This document shows positions 1-8,998 of a DNA stretch of 64,000 bases, piece by piece. The notes below the pieces were generated by a model that was not told where the DNA came from, ran no database searches, and was given only the letters and a program-made list of their open reading frames with translations. Origin of the DNA: Caldicellulosiruptoraceae bacterium PP1 (GTDB taxonomy: Bacteria; Bacillota; Thermoanaerobacteria; Caldicellulosiruptorales; Caldicellulosiruptoraceae). The translations under genes and the position numbers were made by a program. The stretch is from positions 1 through 64,000 of the forward strand of contig JBGGOQ010000007.1 in assembly GCA_041320695.1 (NCBI GenBank), read 5' to 3'. Position 1 is the stretch's first letter, and each line of letters starts with the position of its first letter.

Positions 1-129
1 TATTATATCTAAAAATGATAGAAATTTAAAGAAAATATTAATTTAATAGCATTTACCCTAACATAAGAAAAAAATATGATTTATTTATAAGGGTTTATAC
101 GGAAATTTACATATAGGAGGTTGGTATTT

Positions 130-3100
130 GTGCTTTCTAAAAGTGTTTTTAGATTCTTTTCAGTTATACTTATTCAGGCTATATTCTTTTCATTTGTTTT
201 TGTGCCAAAAGTAAAAGCACAGGAAAGCAGTTCCATAATTATCAATCCAATAAACAACTTGAGTGAGGATTTTATAAGAGGCATGGACGTTTCAATGCTA
301 AGCCAAATTGAAAAATCAGGAGGGAAGTTTTATGACAATGGTGAGCAGAAAGATTGCCTTCAGATTTTAAAAGATCATGGGGTAAATTGGATTAGATTAA
401 GGATATGGAATGATCCAAAAGATGAAAATGGTATAGATGTTGGTGGAGGAAACTGCGACCTTCAAATGGCAATTGATATTTCAAAAAGAGCAAAAGCACT
501 TGGAATGAAGGTTTTGATTGACTTTCATTACAGCGACTTTTGGGCAGATCCAGGTAAACAAACAAAACCAAAAGCCTGGGTAAACCTATCATATGAGCAA
601 CTAAAGCAAGCTGTTTATGATTTTACAGCAAATGCCATATCAAGCCTTAATGCAAATGGAGCAACACCTGATATGGTTCAGATAGGTAATGAACTTAACA
701 ATGGCTTTTTATGGCCAGATGGGCAAATATCAGGTAACAGTGCTGGAGGATATGATAAATTTGCTGAACTATTAAAACAAGGTATAAAAGCTGTAAAGGA
801 TAATGATCCCAATTTATCTGATCCAAACAAAAGAATAAAAATTATGATTCATCTTGCAAATGGCGGAACTAATAGCTTATATAGAACAGTATTTGATAAC
901 CTAACACAAAGAGGAGTAGACTTTGATGTAATTGGTTTATCATTTTATCCATTTTGGCATGGAACATTAAAAGATTTGCAGGTTAATATTAATGATATTT
1001 CTGAAAGATATAATAAAGAGATTGCTATTGCAGAAACTTCTTATGCTTGGACATTAAGTGACGGAGATGGTTTTGAAAACTCATTTGGGGAAGATGAAGA
1101 AAATTTTGGTGGATATAAGGCAACAATACAAGGACAGGCTAGTGCAATAAGAGATATTATGGAAGTTGTATCAAAAGTACCAAATAACAAAGGCCTCGGA
1201 ATTTTCTACTGGGAAGGGGATTGGATACCAGTAAATGGTGCAGGATGGAAAACAGGAGAAGGGAATAGCTGGGATAATCAAGCTTTATTTGATTTTAACG
1301 GTAATGCTTTACCTTCATTAGATGTTTTCAACAAGATTTATTCAAATAATCCACCAACACCACTTACTATAGAAGAAATACTTCCTTCAAAAGTTACAAC
1401 ACCACTTGGTGAAATTCCTACATTACCATCAACAGTAAAAGTAATTTTCAATGACCATTCAATAAAAGAAGCAAATGTTACATGGGAAGATTATGACAAG
1501 AATCTATTAGAACAGTTAGGAGAATTTAATATAAAAGGCCAAGTTGAAGGAACAATAATTCAAGCTATTTGTAAAATAACAGTTAGTGGGCATAAAAACT
1601 ATGTGAAAAATGCAGGCTTTGAAACAGGTAATTTTGATAATTGGGAAGCAACTGTTTTATCTGGTCCACAAAATGCAGTTAGAGTTGAGTATTCTCCAGG
1701 TAATAATGCTCATTCTGGAAATTATACAATGCATTATTGGGCTGCAACTGCATTTAAGTTTATAGTAAGTCAGACAATAACCGGATTGAATAATGGTGTT
1801 TATTCACTTTCGGTATATACACATGGCGGTGGCCGAGAAAATCAACTAAAGTTAATTGCAAGTGACTATGGTGGAGAGGAATTAAGTACATCAACCATCC
1901 ATACAGGTTGGAGAGAGTTTAAGAAGGTTGTTATAAATGGAATAAAGGTTACTAATGGACAATGCAAAATAAGTATTTTAGTAGATGGTAACAGTAATAA
2001 TTGGGGAAGCTGGGATGATGTAGTATTTACTGAGGATACCTCTTATGCGTCTATAAAATCATTACAATCAGTAAATGCAAATGGAGATTTTAATGCAACA
2101 ATTGGTGTATATGATTTAAATGAAGATGCTACTGCAGCAGATATAGAAATTAATTATTCGGCTAATTTATATGATTTAATCGAAGTTCAAAACATAGATC
2201 AAGATACGCAAATAATTGATATTGAAAAAACTCAATCAGGTGTTAGGGTATTTGCTATTAATAAGAAAGGATTAAACAATAAAGATATAATAACATTAAA
2301 ATTTAAAGCAAAAAATTTAACAGAAGATAAAGTAGGAAGTTTTGTTATAAACAAATTCGAGCTTGGAATAGCTCAAGATGGAAGAGTTATTGTACCAGCT
2401 CAGCTATCATCTATTAATATAAAGGTTAATGGAATTAAACAAACTGGTAATCAAAACAATAATACCAATAATCAAACAACAAATACTAACAATACTAACA
2501 ATACCAGTAATCAAACAACAGCTATTCAAAATACACAACAGAATGATCAATCTAATGAAACAACTGAAAAAACTTATAAAGTAAACATAGGTAATAACAA
2601 CAAAAACATAGTTATGGAAATAACACCTGAAAAACAACAAGAATCTTATAATGTAATAATAGAGCAAAGGATTATAGAAGAGCTTCAAAACAAGCTTAAT
2701 AACAAAGAAAATATATCAATAAAATTAAATAATTCTAAGGATATTAAAGATATTAATATACAAATTCCAAAGGTAAATTTAGATAAAAATAAGATAGGCA
2801 ATAAAATAGTAATTGATACACCTACATTAATAATTAATTTGCCATCTGATACTTTTATTGATCAAAGCAATAATATTAGAATTACTAATATAGGTATAAA
2901 GAAAGAGGAAGCTCTGAATATAAGTGATTCCATAAAGAAACAGCTTTTTGAAAATGAAATATATAATATTGAATTTAAAAATGAAACAAATAAAATATCG
3001 CAATTTGATAAAGCAATAACAATAACTATACCTTTAGAAAAACAAGACACAGATTCTCAATACCTAACTATTTTAAGTATCTCAGATGATGGGAAGATGG

Positions 3101-3741
3101 AAATCATACCAAATGCAATCTATAATAAAGAAAATCAAAGTGTAACATTTAAAACACATCATTTTAGTAAATTTGCAATTATTAAAAGGTATAAAACTTT
3201 TGAGGACATAAAAAATATTGAATGGGCTAAACAGGCTATTGAGGTACTATGCTCAAAAGGAATCATAGATAATTACGATAATGATAAGTTCTTACCTGAT
3301 AATCTGATTACAAGATCTGAATTTGTTTCAATGCTTGTAAAAGCATTTGGTTTTTACAGTAATTTTGAAGGTAATTTTGTTGATGTAGATAAAGACAATA
3401 ATTATTATGACTATATAGGTATAGCTAAAAAAATAGGACTTATCAATGGTATTGGTAACAATAAATTTAACCCCAATGCACCAATCAAGCGAGAGGACAT
3501 TGCTGTTTTAATTAAAAGGGCAGTTGAAATTGAAAAAGAAATGAGCCTAAAATCTAATAAAGCATTACTTAATTCTTATAAAGATAATAATAAAGTATCG
3601 AAATATGCAAGTGATGCAATATCCTTATTGATAGAGAAAAATATAATGACTGGCAATAAGGCTCAAATTATGCCTGATAGTTTAGCAACAAGAAAAGAAG
3701 CGGCAGTAATACTTTATAGAACAATAATGAATTTAAGATAG
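130..3741 (+). CDS. Cell-surface GH53 endo-beta-1,4-galactanase with CBM61, cohesin-like and SLH domains
   Basis: Secreted enzyme expected to cut beta-1,4-galactan side chains of pectin or type I arabinogalactan. GTG at 130 is the likely start, 9 bases after AGGAGG (115-120); the frame is also open from a TTG at 121, which touches the RBS. Counting from 121: signal peptide about 5-33; GH53 TIM barrel about 45-410 with acid/base E191 in GNELNNG and nucleophile E305 in IAETSYAW; Big_4-type Ig domain about 413-490; CBM61-like domain about 492-638; cohesin-like beta domain about 645-770; Asn/Thr-rich linker about 775-815; an unrecognised domain; three SLH repeats from about 1025 to the end, which should bind secondary cell wall polymer. 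The downstream gene starts 16 bases later and shares the CBM61 and Big_4 modules. Family assignment is firm; the cohesin call is by pattern only. Confidence 0.93.
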   Translation: MLSKSVFRFFSVILIQAIFFSFVFVPKVKAQESSSIIINPINNLSEDFIRGMDVSMLSQIEKSGGKFYDNGEQKDCLQILKDHGVNWIRLRIWNDPKDENGIDVGGGNCDLQMAIDISKRAKALGMKVLIDFHYSDFWADPGKQTKPKAWVNLSYEQLKQAVYDFTANAISSLNANGATPDMVQIGNELNNGFLWPDGQISGNSAGGYDKFAELLKQGIKAVKDNDPNLSDPNKRIKIMIHLANGGTNSLYRTVFDNLTQRGVDFDVIGLSFYPFWHGTLKDLQVNINDISERYNKEIAIAETSYAWTLSDGDGFENSFGEDEENFGGYKATIQGQASAIRDIMEVVSKVPNNKGLGIFYWEGDWIPVNGAGWKTGEGNSWDNQALFDFNGNALPSLDVFNKIYSNNPPTPLTIEEILPSKVTTPLGEIPTLPSTVKVIFNDHSIKEANVTWEDYDKNLLEQLGEFNIKGQVEGTIIQAICKITVSGHKNYVKNAGFETGNFDNWEATVLSGPQNAVRVEYSPGNNAHSGNYTMHYWAATAFKFIVSQTITGLNNGVYSLSVYTHGGGRENQLKLIASDYGGEELSTSTIHTGWREFKKVVINGIKVTNGQCKISILVDGNSNNWGSWDDVVFTEDTSYASIKSLQSVNANGDFNATIGVYDLNEDATAADIEINYSANLYDLIEVQNIDQDTQIIDIEKTQSGVRVFAINKKGLNNKDIITLKFKAKNLTEDKVGSFVINKFELGIAQDGRVIVPAQLSSINIKVNGIKQTGNQNNNTNNQTTNTNNTNNTSNQTTAIQNTQQNDQSNETTEKTYKVNIGNNNKNIVMEITPEKQQESYNVIIEQRIIEELQNKLNNKENISIKLNNSKDIKDINIQIPKVNLDKNKIGNKIVIDTPTLIINLPSDTFIDQSNNIRITNIGIKKEEALNISDSIKKQLFENEIYNIEFKNETNKISQFDKAITITIPLEKQDTDSQYLTILSISDDGKMEIIPNAIYNKENQSVTFKTHHFSKFAIIKRYKTFEDIKNIEWAKQAIEVLCSKGIIDNYDNDKFLPDNLITRSEFVSMLVKAFGFYSNFEGNFVDVDKDNNYYDYIGIAKKIGLINGIGNNKFNPNAPIKREDIAVLIKRAVEIEKEMSLKSNKALLNSYKDNNKVSKYASDAISLLIEKNIMTGNKAQIMPDSLATRKEAAVILYRTIMNLR

Positions 3742-3757
3742 AAAGAGGTGATTAATA

Positions 3758-4915
3758 ATGAATAATAAAAAAGTTATTGTATATGTTCTAACTTTCATGA
3801 TTATACTGTTAAATTTAAATATTGTATTTGCTGATGATACAAACTATATACAAAATGGTAGTTTTGAAAATGATTTTAGCAACTGGACTATTATTCAAAG
3901 TGATAATAACCCATTATCAATAAAAACTAGTGATGTTAATGATGGAAGTAAAACACTTAGTTATTGGGCGGCTGATAATTTTCAATTTACTGTTTATCAG
4001 ACAGTATATAATTTGCCAAAAGGTAAATATAAACTTAGTGTTTGGACACAAGGTGGAGCTAATCAAAGTATATTAAATCTTTTTGTTAAAGATTATGGTG
4101 GAGATAAGCTTACACAGCAGATTACTGATACTGGTTGGCGTGATTGGCATCAATGGAGTATTGAATTCACCCTAAAAACCAATAGCTTAACAATTGGTAT
4201 TGATTGCAATGGAAATGCAGGTAATTGGGGGACAATTGATAAGTTTGAACTTGTAAAGCTACCTTCATCAGGGCAGATTGTGGGTATTAAAGATGTAAAT
4301 ATAACTGCTGCAAAGGCAAATAATCCTATACTTCCAAATACTGTAGATGTTGTTTTTGATGATGAGACTGAAGGAAAAGCTGCTTGTATATGGGAAAGTT
4401 TTGATGCTTCACTTTTACTAAATGAAAATACTACATTTTCTGTGTATGGGGCTGTATATGGCACTGATATCAAAGCAGTAGCAAATATAAACGTTCAACC
4501 AATAAAAGAAGTAAAAGCTATAAGTCCAATAAACATTACAATTAATGATACTTTTGAATTACCTAAAACAGTTCAAGTTGAATGCTATAATAGTGATATG
4601 ATTTTTGTTAATGTTTATTGGGAGAGTATGGATAACAAAATAAACCAAAAGATAGGAAGCTATACTGTTATGGGAAGTATCTATGGAACTGATTTAAAAG
4701 CAGGTATTCAAGTTAATGTAAACTATAAAAACATGGATTTGAACAATGATACAAAATTTAATATTGGTGATCTTGCTATTGCAGCAAACTATTTATCAAA
4801 AGGTAGATTTGACTCTGATTGGGATAGTGTAAAGTATGCTGATATAAATAACGATGGGCAAATAGATACTAATGATTTAAAACTAATTGTCCAAAAAATA
4901 AAAGGAAAGATATAA
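3758..4915 (+). CDS. Secreted CBM61/Big_4 protein with C-terminal type I dockerin
   Basis: Non-catalytic exported protein of 385 residues. Signal peptide about 1-25; CBM61-like galactan-binding module about 28-165, similar to the one in the upstream GH53 protein; two Big_4-type Ig domains about 170-250 and 255-325; then a dockerin with two calcium loops, DLNNDTKFNIGDL and DINNDGQIDTNDL, each with the expected Asp/Asn ligands. Dockerins bind cohesins, and the only cohesin-like domain in the window is in the adjacent GH53 protein. RBS is AGAGGTGAT before ATG. Likely co-transcribed with GH53 and closed by the hairpin at 4928. No hydrolase domain is seen, so a galactan-binding accessory role is inferred. 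Confidence 0.85.
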   Translation: MNNKKVIVYVLTFMIILLNLNIVFADDTNYIQNGSFENDFSNWTIIQSDNNPLSIKTSDVNDGSKTLSYWAADNFQFTVYQTVYNLPKGKYKLSVWTQGGANQSILNLFVKDYGGDKLTQQITDTGWRDWHQWSIEFTLKTNSLTIGIDCNGNAGNWGTIDKFELVKLPSSGQIVGIKDVNITAAKANNPILPNTVDVVFDDETEGKAACIWESFDASLLLNENTTFSVYGAVYGTDIKAVANINVQPIKEVKAISPINITINDTFELPKTVQVECYNSDMIFVNVYWESMDNKINQKIGSYTVMGSIYGTDLKAGIQVNVNYKNMDLNNDTKFNIGDLAIAANYLSKGRFDSDWDSVKYADINNDGQIDTNDLKLIVQKIKGKI

Positions 4916-4927
4916 ACTAAAAGTAAT

Positions 4928-4966
4928 AAAGAGGCTTGGTTCTATTGAACTTGCCTCTTTTTCTTT
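4928..4966 (+). terminator. Rho-independent terminator after the galactanase operon
   Basis: Perfect 8-bp stem AAAGAGGC/GCCTCTTT (4928-4935 and 4953-4960) with a further short GTTC/GAAC pairing in the loop, followed by a T-rich tract. Confidence 0.85.
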
Positions 4967-5056
4967 TATATTAACTTGTTTATTTATTATATTGATTATA
5001 TTTTTATATGGTGTTATACTTTATTTCAATACTTTTTAATATAGGAGCTGAATAAA

Positions 5057-5650
5057 ATGAGCATGATAACCTATACAATTGAGAATAGATTATATATTAA
5101 TGTTACAAATAAATGTTCAAACGATTGTACATTTTGTATTAGGGCTACTGAAAAAGGGTTAGGAGAAGAATATGACCTCTGGCTCAAACATGAACCAAGT
5201 GTTGATGAGATTCTAAGTGAAATTAAAGAACCAAATAAATATGATGAGATTGTTTTTTGTGGATATGGAGAGCCTTTACTAAGGTATGATGTAGTAATCG
5301 AGGTTTCAAAAAGATTAAAAGAGATTTCAAATGTAAAATTAAGAATTAATACAAATGGCCAAGCTTCATTTATATTTAAAACAAATATCCCTAAATTACT
5401 ATCACCATATATAGATGTAATATCAATTAGTTTAAATGCTCCAAATAAAGAAAGATATAATGAACTATGTAGACCATTTGATGAGGATATATATGATGGA
5501 GTTATTGAATTTATTAAAGATTCAAAAAAGTATATCAAAGAAGTTTGGGTTAGCGTTTTGGATATTTTGGATGAAAAAGAAATAAAAGAATGCCAGAGAA
5601 TTGCTGATGAGCTTGGGGTCAACTTTAGAATAAGAAGATATGAGGGTTAA
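5057..5650 (+). CDS. Small radical SAM protein (TatD-associated type)
   Basis: A 197-residue radical SAM protein. The iron-sulfur ligands are Cys20, Cys24 and Cys27 in NKCSNDCTFC, and a GYGEPLLR segment follows as in the SAM-binding GGEP region. Length and layout match the short radical SAM family often found beside TatD nucleases; no TatD gene is nearby here. The reaction is unknown. ATG 5057 has AGGAG about 10 bases upstream; ATG 5063 is an alternative. It stands alone between terminators. Confidence 0.82.
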   Translation: MSMITYTIENRLYINVTNKCSNDCTFCIRATEKGLGEEYDLWLKHEPSVDEILSEIKEPNKYDEIVFCGYGEPLLRYDVVIEVSKRLKEISNVKLRINTNGQASFIFKTNIPKLLSPYIDVISISLNAPNKERYNELCRPFDEDIYDGVIEFIKDSKKYIKEVWVSVLDILDEKEIKECQRIADELGVNFRIRRYEG

Positions 5651-5982
5651 CTTGTTTAAAATATACAAAAACATATAAGCATTTTTGTATATTTGGTTGA
5701 TATTTAATATATATTGTTTTATAAAAAATTTAATAATTATAAATTAATCTTTATAAACTTTTGGTATTGAATGGTGTATACAAAAAACATATAATCAATA
5801 ATGTAAAGCAAATGCGGACCAACCCCCCTTAAAATTTTAAAAGCTACATAAAGCTTTACAAGATTCATTTCCTCCTTTAATATAAAAAGCGGGCAGGATT
5901 TAAAAAATTTAAATCCTGCCCGCTCGTGCTTTTATGTAAAATTGTATATAATATAATATATGATTTTATTTGGGGATGAAAC
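5651..5982. other. Non-coding interval with two inverted repeats
   Basis: No gene is visible. An AT-rich inverted repeat (ATACAAAAA/TTTTTGTAT, about 5664-5694) may end the radical SAM transcript. A run CCAACCCCCC at about 5819 stands out in AT-rich DNA. The strong palindrome at 5889-5923 is listed separately. Confidence 0.6.
5889..5923. terminator. Long perfect hairpin, probable terminator
   Basis: Sixteen-bp perfect arms (GCGGGCAGGATTTAAA and its complement) separated by AAA. The GC-rich base of the stem contrasts with the surroundings. It lies 59 bases before the deacetylase start. The T-run on the right is weak (CGTGCTTTTA), but the left side read in reverse gives T-rich sequence, so it may act on either strand or be a small mobile repeat. 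Confidence 0.55.
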
Positions 5983-7440
5983 ATGAAATTTTTTATTAAT
6001 ACATCAAATAAGGTTTACAAAAAAAAGAGAAATAAAAAAAGATTCCAATTTAAAAGAACATATATTTTATACATTTTTATAACTTGGTTAGTTTTGACTG
6101 TTGCAAGTTTTTTAGTGAGAGAATACATATCTAATTATTACTTTCATTTACAAATGAATAATATAAATATAGATGATAAACAAAGAATATTAATATTTGC
6201 ACCTCATTGTGATGATGAAACATTATCATCTGCAGGGGTTATTCAAAGAGCAATAGCAAATGGCTCTGAAGTAAAGGTTGTAGTTATGACAAATGGTGAT
6301 GGATTTACACGAGCAGTTGGTCAAAATACTGGTAAAATAAGGCTAAAACCCTATGATTATATAGAATTTGGGTATAGAAGACAAAAAGAAACAATTCATG
6401 CATTAGAGGATTTAGGTTTAGAAAGGAACAATATAATTTTTTTAGGATATCCAGATAGGGGATTAAGATATCTTTGGGAAAAATATTTTAATTCAAAAAA
6501 TCCTTATTTAAGCAGTTTAACAAGAACAACAAGATCTCCATACAATAACTCATATCAGAAAAATGTTGAATACAAAGGCATTAATGTTGTAAATAATATC
6601 GAAAGTATTATATCATCATATAAACCTGATTTAATTATTTATCCTTATTCGAGAGACCAGCACCCAGACCATTGGGCTACATCTGCTTTTGTAAAATTTA
6701 CACTACTTAAAATGGATTACAAAACAACAGAGCTTCAATATCTTGTTCATAGAGGAGACTGGCCAACACCTTTTGGGAAAAGAACAAATATGTTTTTAGT
6801 TCCTCCATTTAAACTTGCATTTACTGATACAACATGGGTTCAGTTTCCTTTGAATAATGAATTGTTAACAAAAAAGATGGATGCTATCTATGACTATAAT
6901 AGTCAAGTTAGAGTTATGAGAAGCTTTTTAGAAGCATTTATTAGGCAAAATGAGCTATTTAGTTATTTACCAAACATTACTGCAGTAAGATATCAAGGTG
7001 ATGATATCTTTTTAGATAAATATAAAGTACTTTCTGAACCTAATAAAGATTCAATACCTCTTATTTTTGAATCTGGTGCTGATATTGATGGAATTTTTAT
7101 AGCACATAATGAACAAAACTATTATTTTGGAATTAAAATGTTAGGATCGACAAAAAGGCTTGTTGACTATTATATACATGCACGTTTATTTAATAGAAAC
7201 AAATATATTGGCAGAATTTATATTAGAGTAACACCAGATAAGATTATCTTGGATAAGACGCTAACTGACAAGAAATTTACATTGCTAGGTACAAAGATAC
7301 AAAGAAATAAGGAATTTTTAAAATTAATAGTTCCTAAAAAAGACTTTCTAAATGCTGACAAAATATTTATAAGTCTCAGAACTGAAATTTTAGGAAGACA
7401 ATTTGACAGAAGTGCTTGGAGAGTGGTGGAGTTTAGGTAA
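5983..7440 (+). CDS. Membrane-anchored LmbE/PIG-L family deacetylase
   Basis: A 485-residue protein with a basic N terminus, one transmembrane segment about 28-47 and an outward-facing catalytic domain. Zinc-site motifs of the family are present: PHCDDE (H75, D77, D78) and HPDH (227-230). The family removes N-acetyl groups from GlcNAc-type sugars, so a cell-wall or glycan amino-sugar substrate is plausible but unproven. Residues beyond about 340 form a second beta-rich region of unknown role. Possible start context is GGGGATGAAACATG. It ends in a bidirectional terminator shared with the convergent regulator. Confidence 0.82.
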   Translation: MKFFINTSNKVYKKKRNKKRFQFKRTYILYIFITWLVLTVASFLVREYISNYYFHLQMNNINIDDKQRILIFAPHCDDETLSSAGVIQRAIANGSEVKVVVMTNGDGFTRAVGQNTGKIRLKPYDYIEFGYRRQKETIHALEDLGLERNNIIFLGYPDRGLRYLWEKYFNSKNPYLSSLTRTTRSPYNNSYQKNVEYKGINVVNNIESIISSYKPDLIIYPYSRDQHPDHWATSAFVKFTLLKMDYKTTELQYLVHRGDWPTPFGKRTNMFLVPPFKLAFTDTTWVQFPLNNELLTKKMDAIYDYNSQVRVMRSFLEAFIRQNELFSYLPNITAVRYQGDDIFLDKYKVLSEPNKDSIPLIFESGADIDGIFIAHNEQNYYFGIKMLGSTKRLVDYYIHARLFNRNKYIGRIYIRVTPDKIILDKTLTDKKFTLLGTKIQRNKEFLKLIVPKKDFLNADKIFISLRTEILGRQFDRSAWRVVEFR

Positions 7441-7445
7441 GTAAA

Positions 7446-7492
7446 AAAAGGTGTCCTAAAAAACTTTTGTATGAATTAATAGGACACCTTTT
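7446..7492. terminator. Bidirectional terminator between convergent genes
   Basis: Inverted repeat AAAAGGTGTCCT / AGGACACCTTTT, giving an A-tract before and a T-tract after the stem, so it works for both the deacetylase and the regulator. Confidence 0.88.
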
Positions 7493-7494
7493 AA

Positions 7495-8619
7495 TTATTT
7501 TTCTAAGGTATTAGTAGATTCTCTTATTACAAGAGAAGTAGGTTCAATATATTTTTCAAATTTATATTTTCCTTTTTCAATACATTTATAAATAAACTCT
7601 GCTGCTTTCCAGCCAATATTATAGAAATTTTGGTCTACAGTGGTCAGTGGTGTTTCTAAATGTTCGAGTATTTCTATATTATCAAAACCAATAACAGACA
7701 CATCATTAGGTATATTAATATTGATTGCCCTTAATAACCTAATTATTTCAATTGCTACATAATCAAATTCAGTAATAAAGGCTGTGACACCTTGGTTAAC
7801 AAGATCTTTAATAATTTCAGTTTTTTCATCAATATTTACACGTGGCAAATCATAATTTTGAATAACAAACTTATTATTGTAATATATATTATAATCAAAT
7901 AAAGCTTTTCTATAACCAAAAAATCTGTTTTTAATTGATGTAGCAAAACCTATATGTGTTGTAGAAATAAATGCTATATTCTTATGCCCTAAAGAAATTA
8001 AATATTTAGTTGCTTCATAAGCACCATTAAAGTTGTCTGAGACAACATATGAAATAGGAATTCCTTCAATATATTTATCAATTGTAACAATGGGATACTG
8101 ATTTAAATATAAGTTATAAACAGCATCATAAGTTTCTATATCAAATACAGGATAATAAATTATCCCTGAAGAACCATTGTATGGTAGCAAATTTAAATAT
8201 TCTTTTTCTTTTTCAACTAGACCATCTGTACAATGTATTGATAAATAATAGCCTTTGGAATGTAAGAAATCGGAAGCTCCTTTAATATAATCAATATTTC
8301 TACCTGTATTAGATGAAAAAGGAATTATTAAAGATACAATCTTATTCCTGCTATTATCAGCAATTTTGTTATTATCATTAGATAAAAATAAATCTGGACT
8401 AACATAGCTTCCTTGTTTCTTTTTGCGATAAATAAATCCCTCTTTTTTGAGAAGTTCTAATGCTTGTTTTGAGGTAATTCTACTTACATTATATTGTTGA
8501 GCAAGCTCAATTTCTGTTGGTAATTTATCATTAGGTTTTAGTTTGCCTTCAATAATCATTTGCTTAATATCATCAGCAATTTTCTTGTATAATGGCGTTT
8601 TTAATAAATTTTCCTCCAT
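7495..8619 (-). CDS. GntR-type winged-helix/LacI-type sugar-binding transcriptional regulator
   Basis: A 374-residue AraR-like hybrid regulator. Residues about 8-75 are a GntR winged helix (PLYKKIADDIKQMI, LPTEIELAQQYNVSR, SRITSKQALELLKKEG). Residues about 88-370 form a LacI/periplasmic-binding-type effector domain (GFDNIEILEHLETPLTTVDQ). ATG 8619 follows AGGTGTGATT. It is divergent from the binding-protein cluster starting at 8999 and probably controls it in response to an imported sugar; the effector is unknown. Confidence 0.9.
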   Translation of the reverse strand: MEENLLKTPLYKKIADDIKQMIIEGKLKPNDKLPTEIELAQQYNVSRITSKQALELLKKEGFIYRKKKQGSYVSPDLFLSNDNNKIADNSRNKIVSLIIPFSSNTGRNIDYIKGASDFLHSKGYYLSIHCTDGLVEKEKEYLNLLPYNGSSGIIYYPVFDIETYDAVYNLYLNQYPIVTIDKYIEGIPISYVVSDNFNGAYEATKYLISLGHKNIAFISTTHIGFATSIKNRFFGYRKALFDYNIYYNNKFVIQNYDLPRVNIDEKTEIIKDLVNQGVTAFITEFDYVAIEIIRLLRAININIPNDVSVIGFDNIEILEHLETPLTTVDQNFYNIGWKAAEFIYKCIEKGKYKFEKYIEPTSLVIRESTNTLEK

Positions 8620-8655
8620 AGAATCACACCTACATCCTTATAAAATAAATATATC

Positions 8656-8671
8656 ATAATAAATTTATTAT
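8656..8671. promoter_or_regulatory. AT palindrome near the regulator start
   Basis: Perfect 16-bp palindrome ATAATAAATTTATTAT located 37 bases upstream of the repressor start. A possible autoregulatory operator, but pure A/T palindromes are common by chance in such DNA. Confidence 0.35.
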
Positions 8672-8783
8672 CACTTTATATAGTATACCATAATAAATAA
8701 AAACAGTCTATAAGCATCCAAATTAGAATATGTTCAATTAATTTTTTAATATAAAACATAATTTTAATTGAAAATTATAATAT

Positions 8784-8819
8784 ATCATATTGACATCATT
8801 GAAATCATATTGATATAAT
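8784..8819 (+). promoter_or_regulatory. Sigma-A promoter with phased direct repeats
   Basis: TTGACA (8790-8795), 18-base spacer and TATAAT (8814-8819). The 10-mer ATCATATTGA occurs at 8784-8793 and 8804-8813, exactly 20 bases apart (two helical turns), overlapping both promoter boxes. This arrangement suits repressor binding and drives the cluster at 8999. Confidence 0.75.
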
Positions 8820-8949
8820 ATAATAAAATAGTTTGGTAGAAAGTAAACAAAATTTTGAAAATACATCAAATTAATTTAACTAAAATATATATGCTTGGTA
8901 ATCTAATATACATAATATATCATTAAATATTATAACAATTCAAGGCTTA

Positions 8950-8968
8950 AAGGCTTTTTAAAAGCCTT
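8950..8968 (+). promoter_or_regulatory. Leader hairpin before the binding-protein gene
   Basis: AAGGCTTTT-T-AAAAGCCTT forms a perfect 9-bp stem 17 bases before the GGGAGG ribosome binding site. It could stabilise the mRNA 5' end or be a palindromic operator. Confidence 0.45.
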
Positions 8969-8998
8969 AGTATATAATAAATATGGGAGGTATTTTGT

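Larger units (their letters stand above)
8620..8998. other. Divergent regulatory region
   Basis: AT-rich spacer of 379 bases between the repressor and the transport cluster. It holds an AT palindrome near the repressor start, a consensus promoter with phased repeats, and a leader hairpin, each listed separately. No gene is seen. Confidence 0.8.

Noticed and set aside
2407-2688. Asn/Thr-rich repetitive stretch considered as a tandem repeat or antisense gene
   Set aside because: It is the AAT/ACA-rich linker of the GH53 protein in the sense frame.
5071-5622. 183-codon open frame antisense to the radical SAM gene
   Set aside because: It mirrors the sense gene, has no RBS and shows no protein-like composition; the sense strand has clear iron-sulfur motifs.
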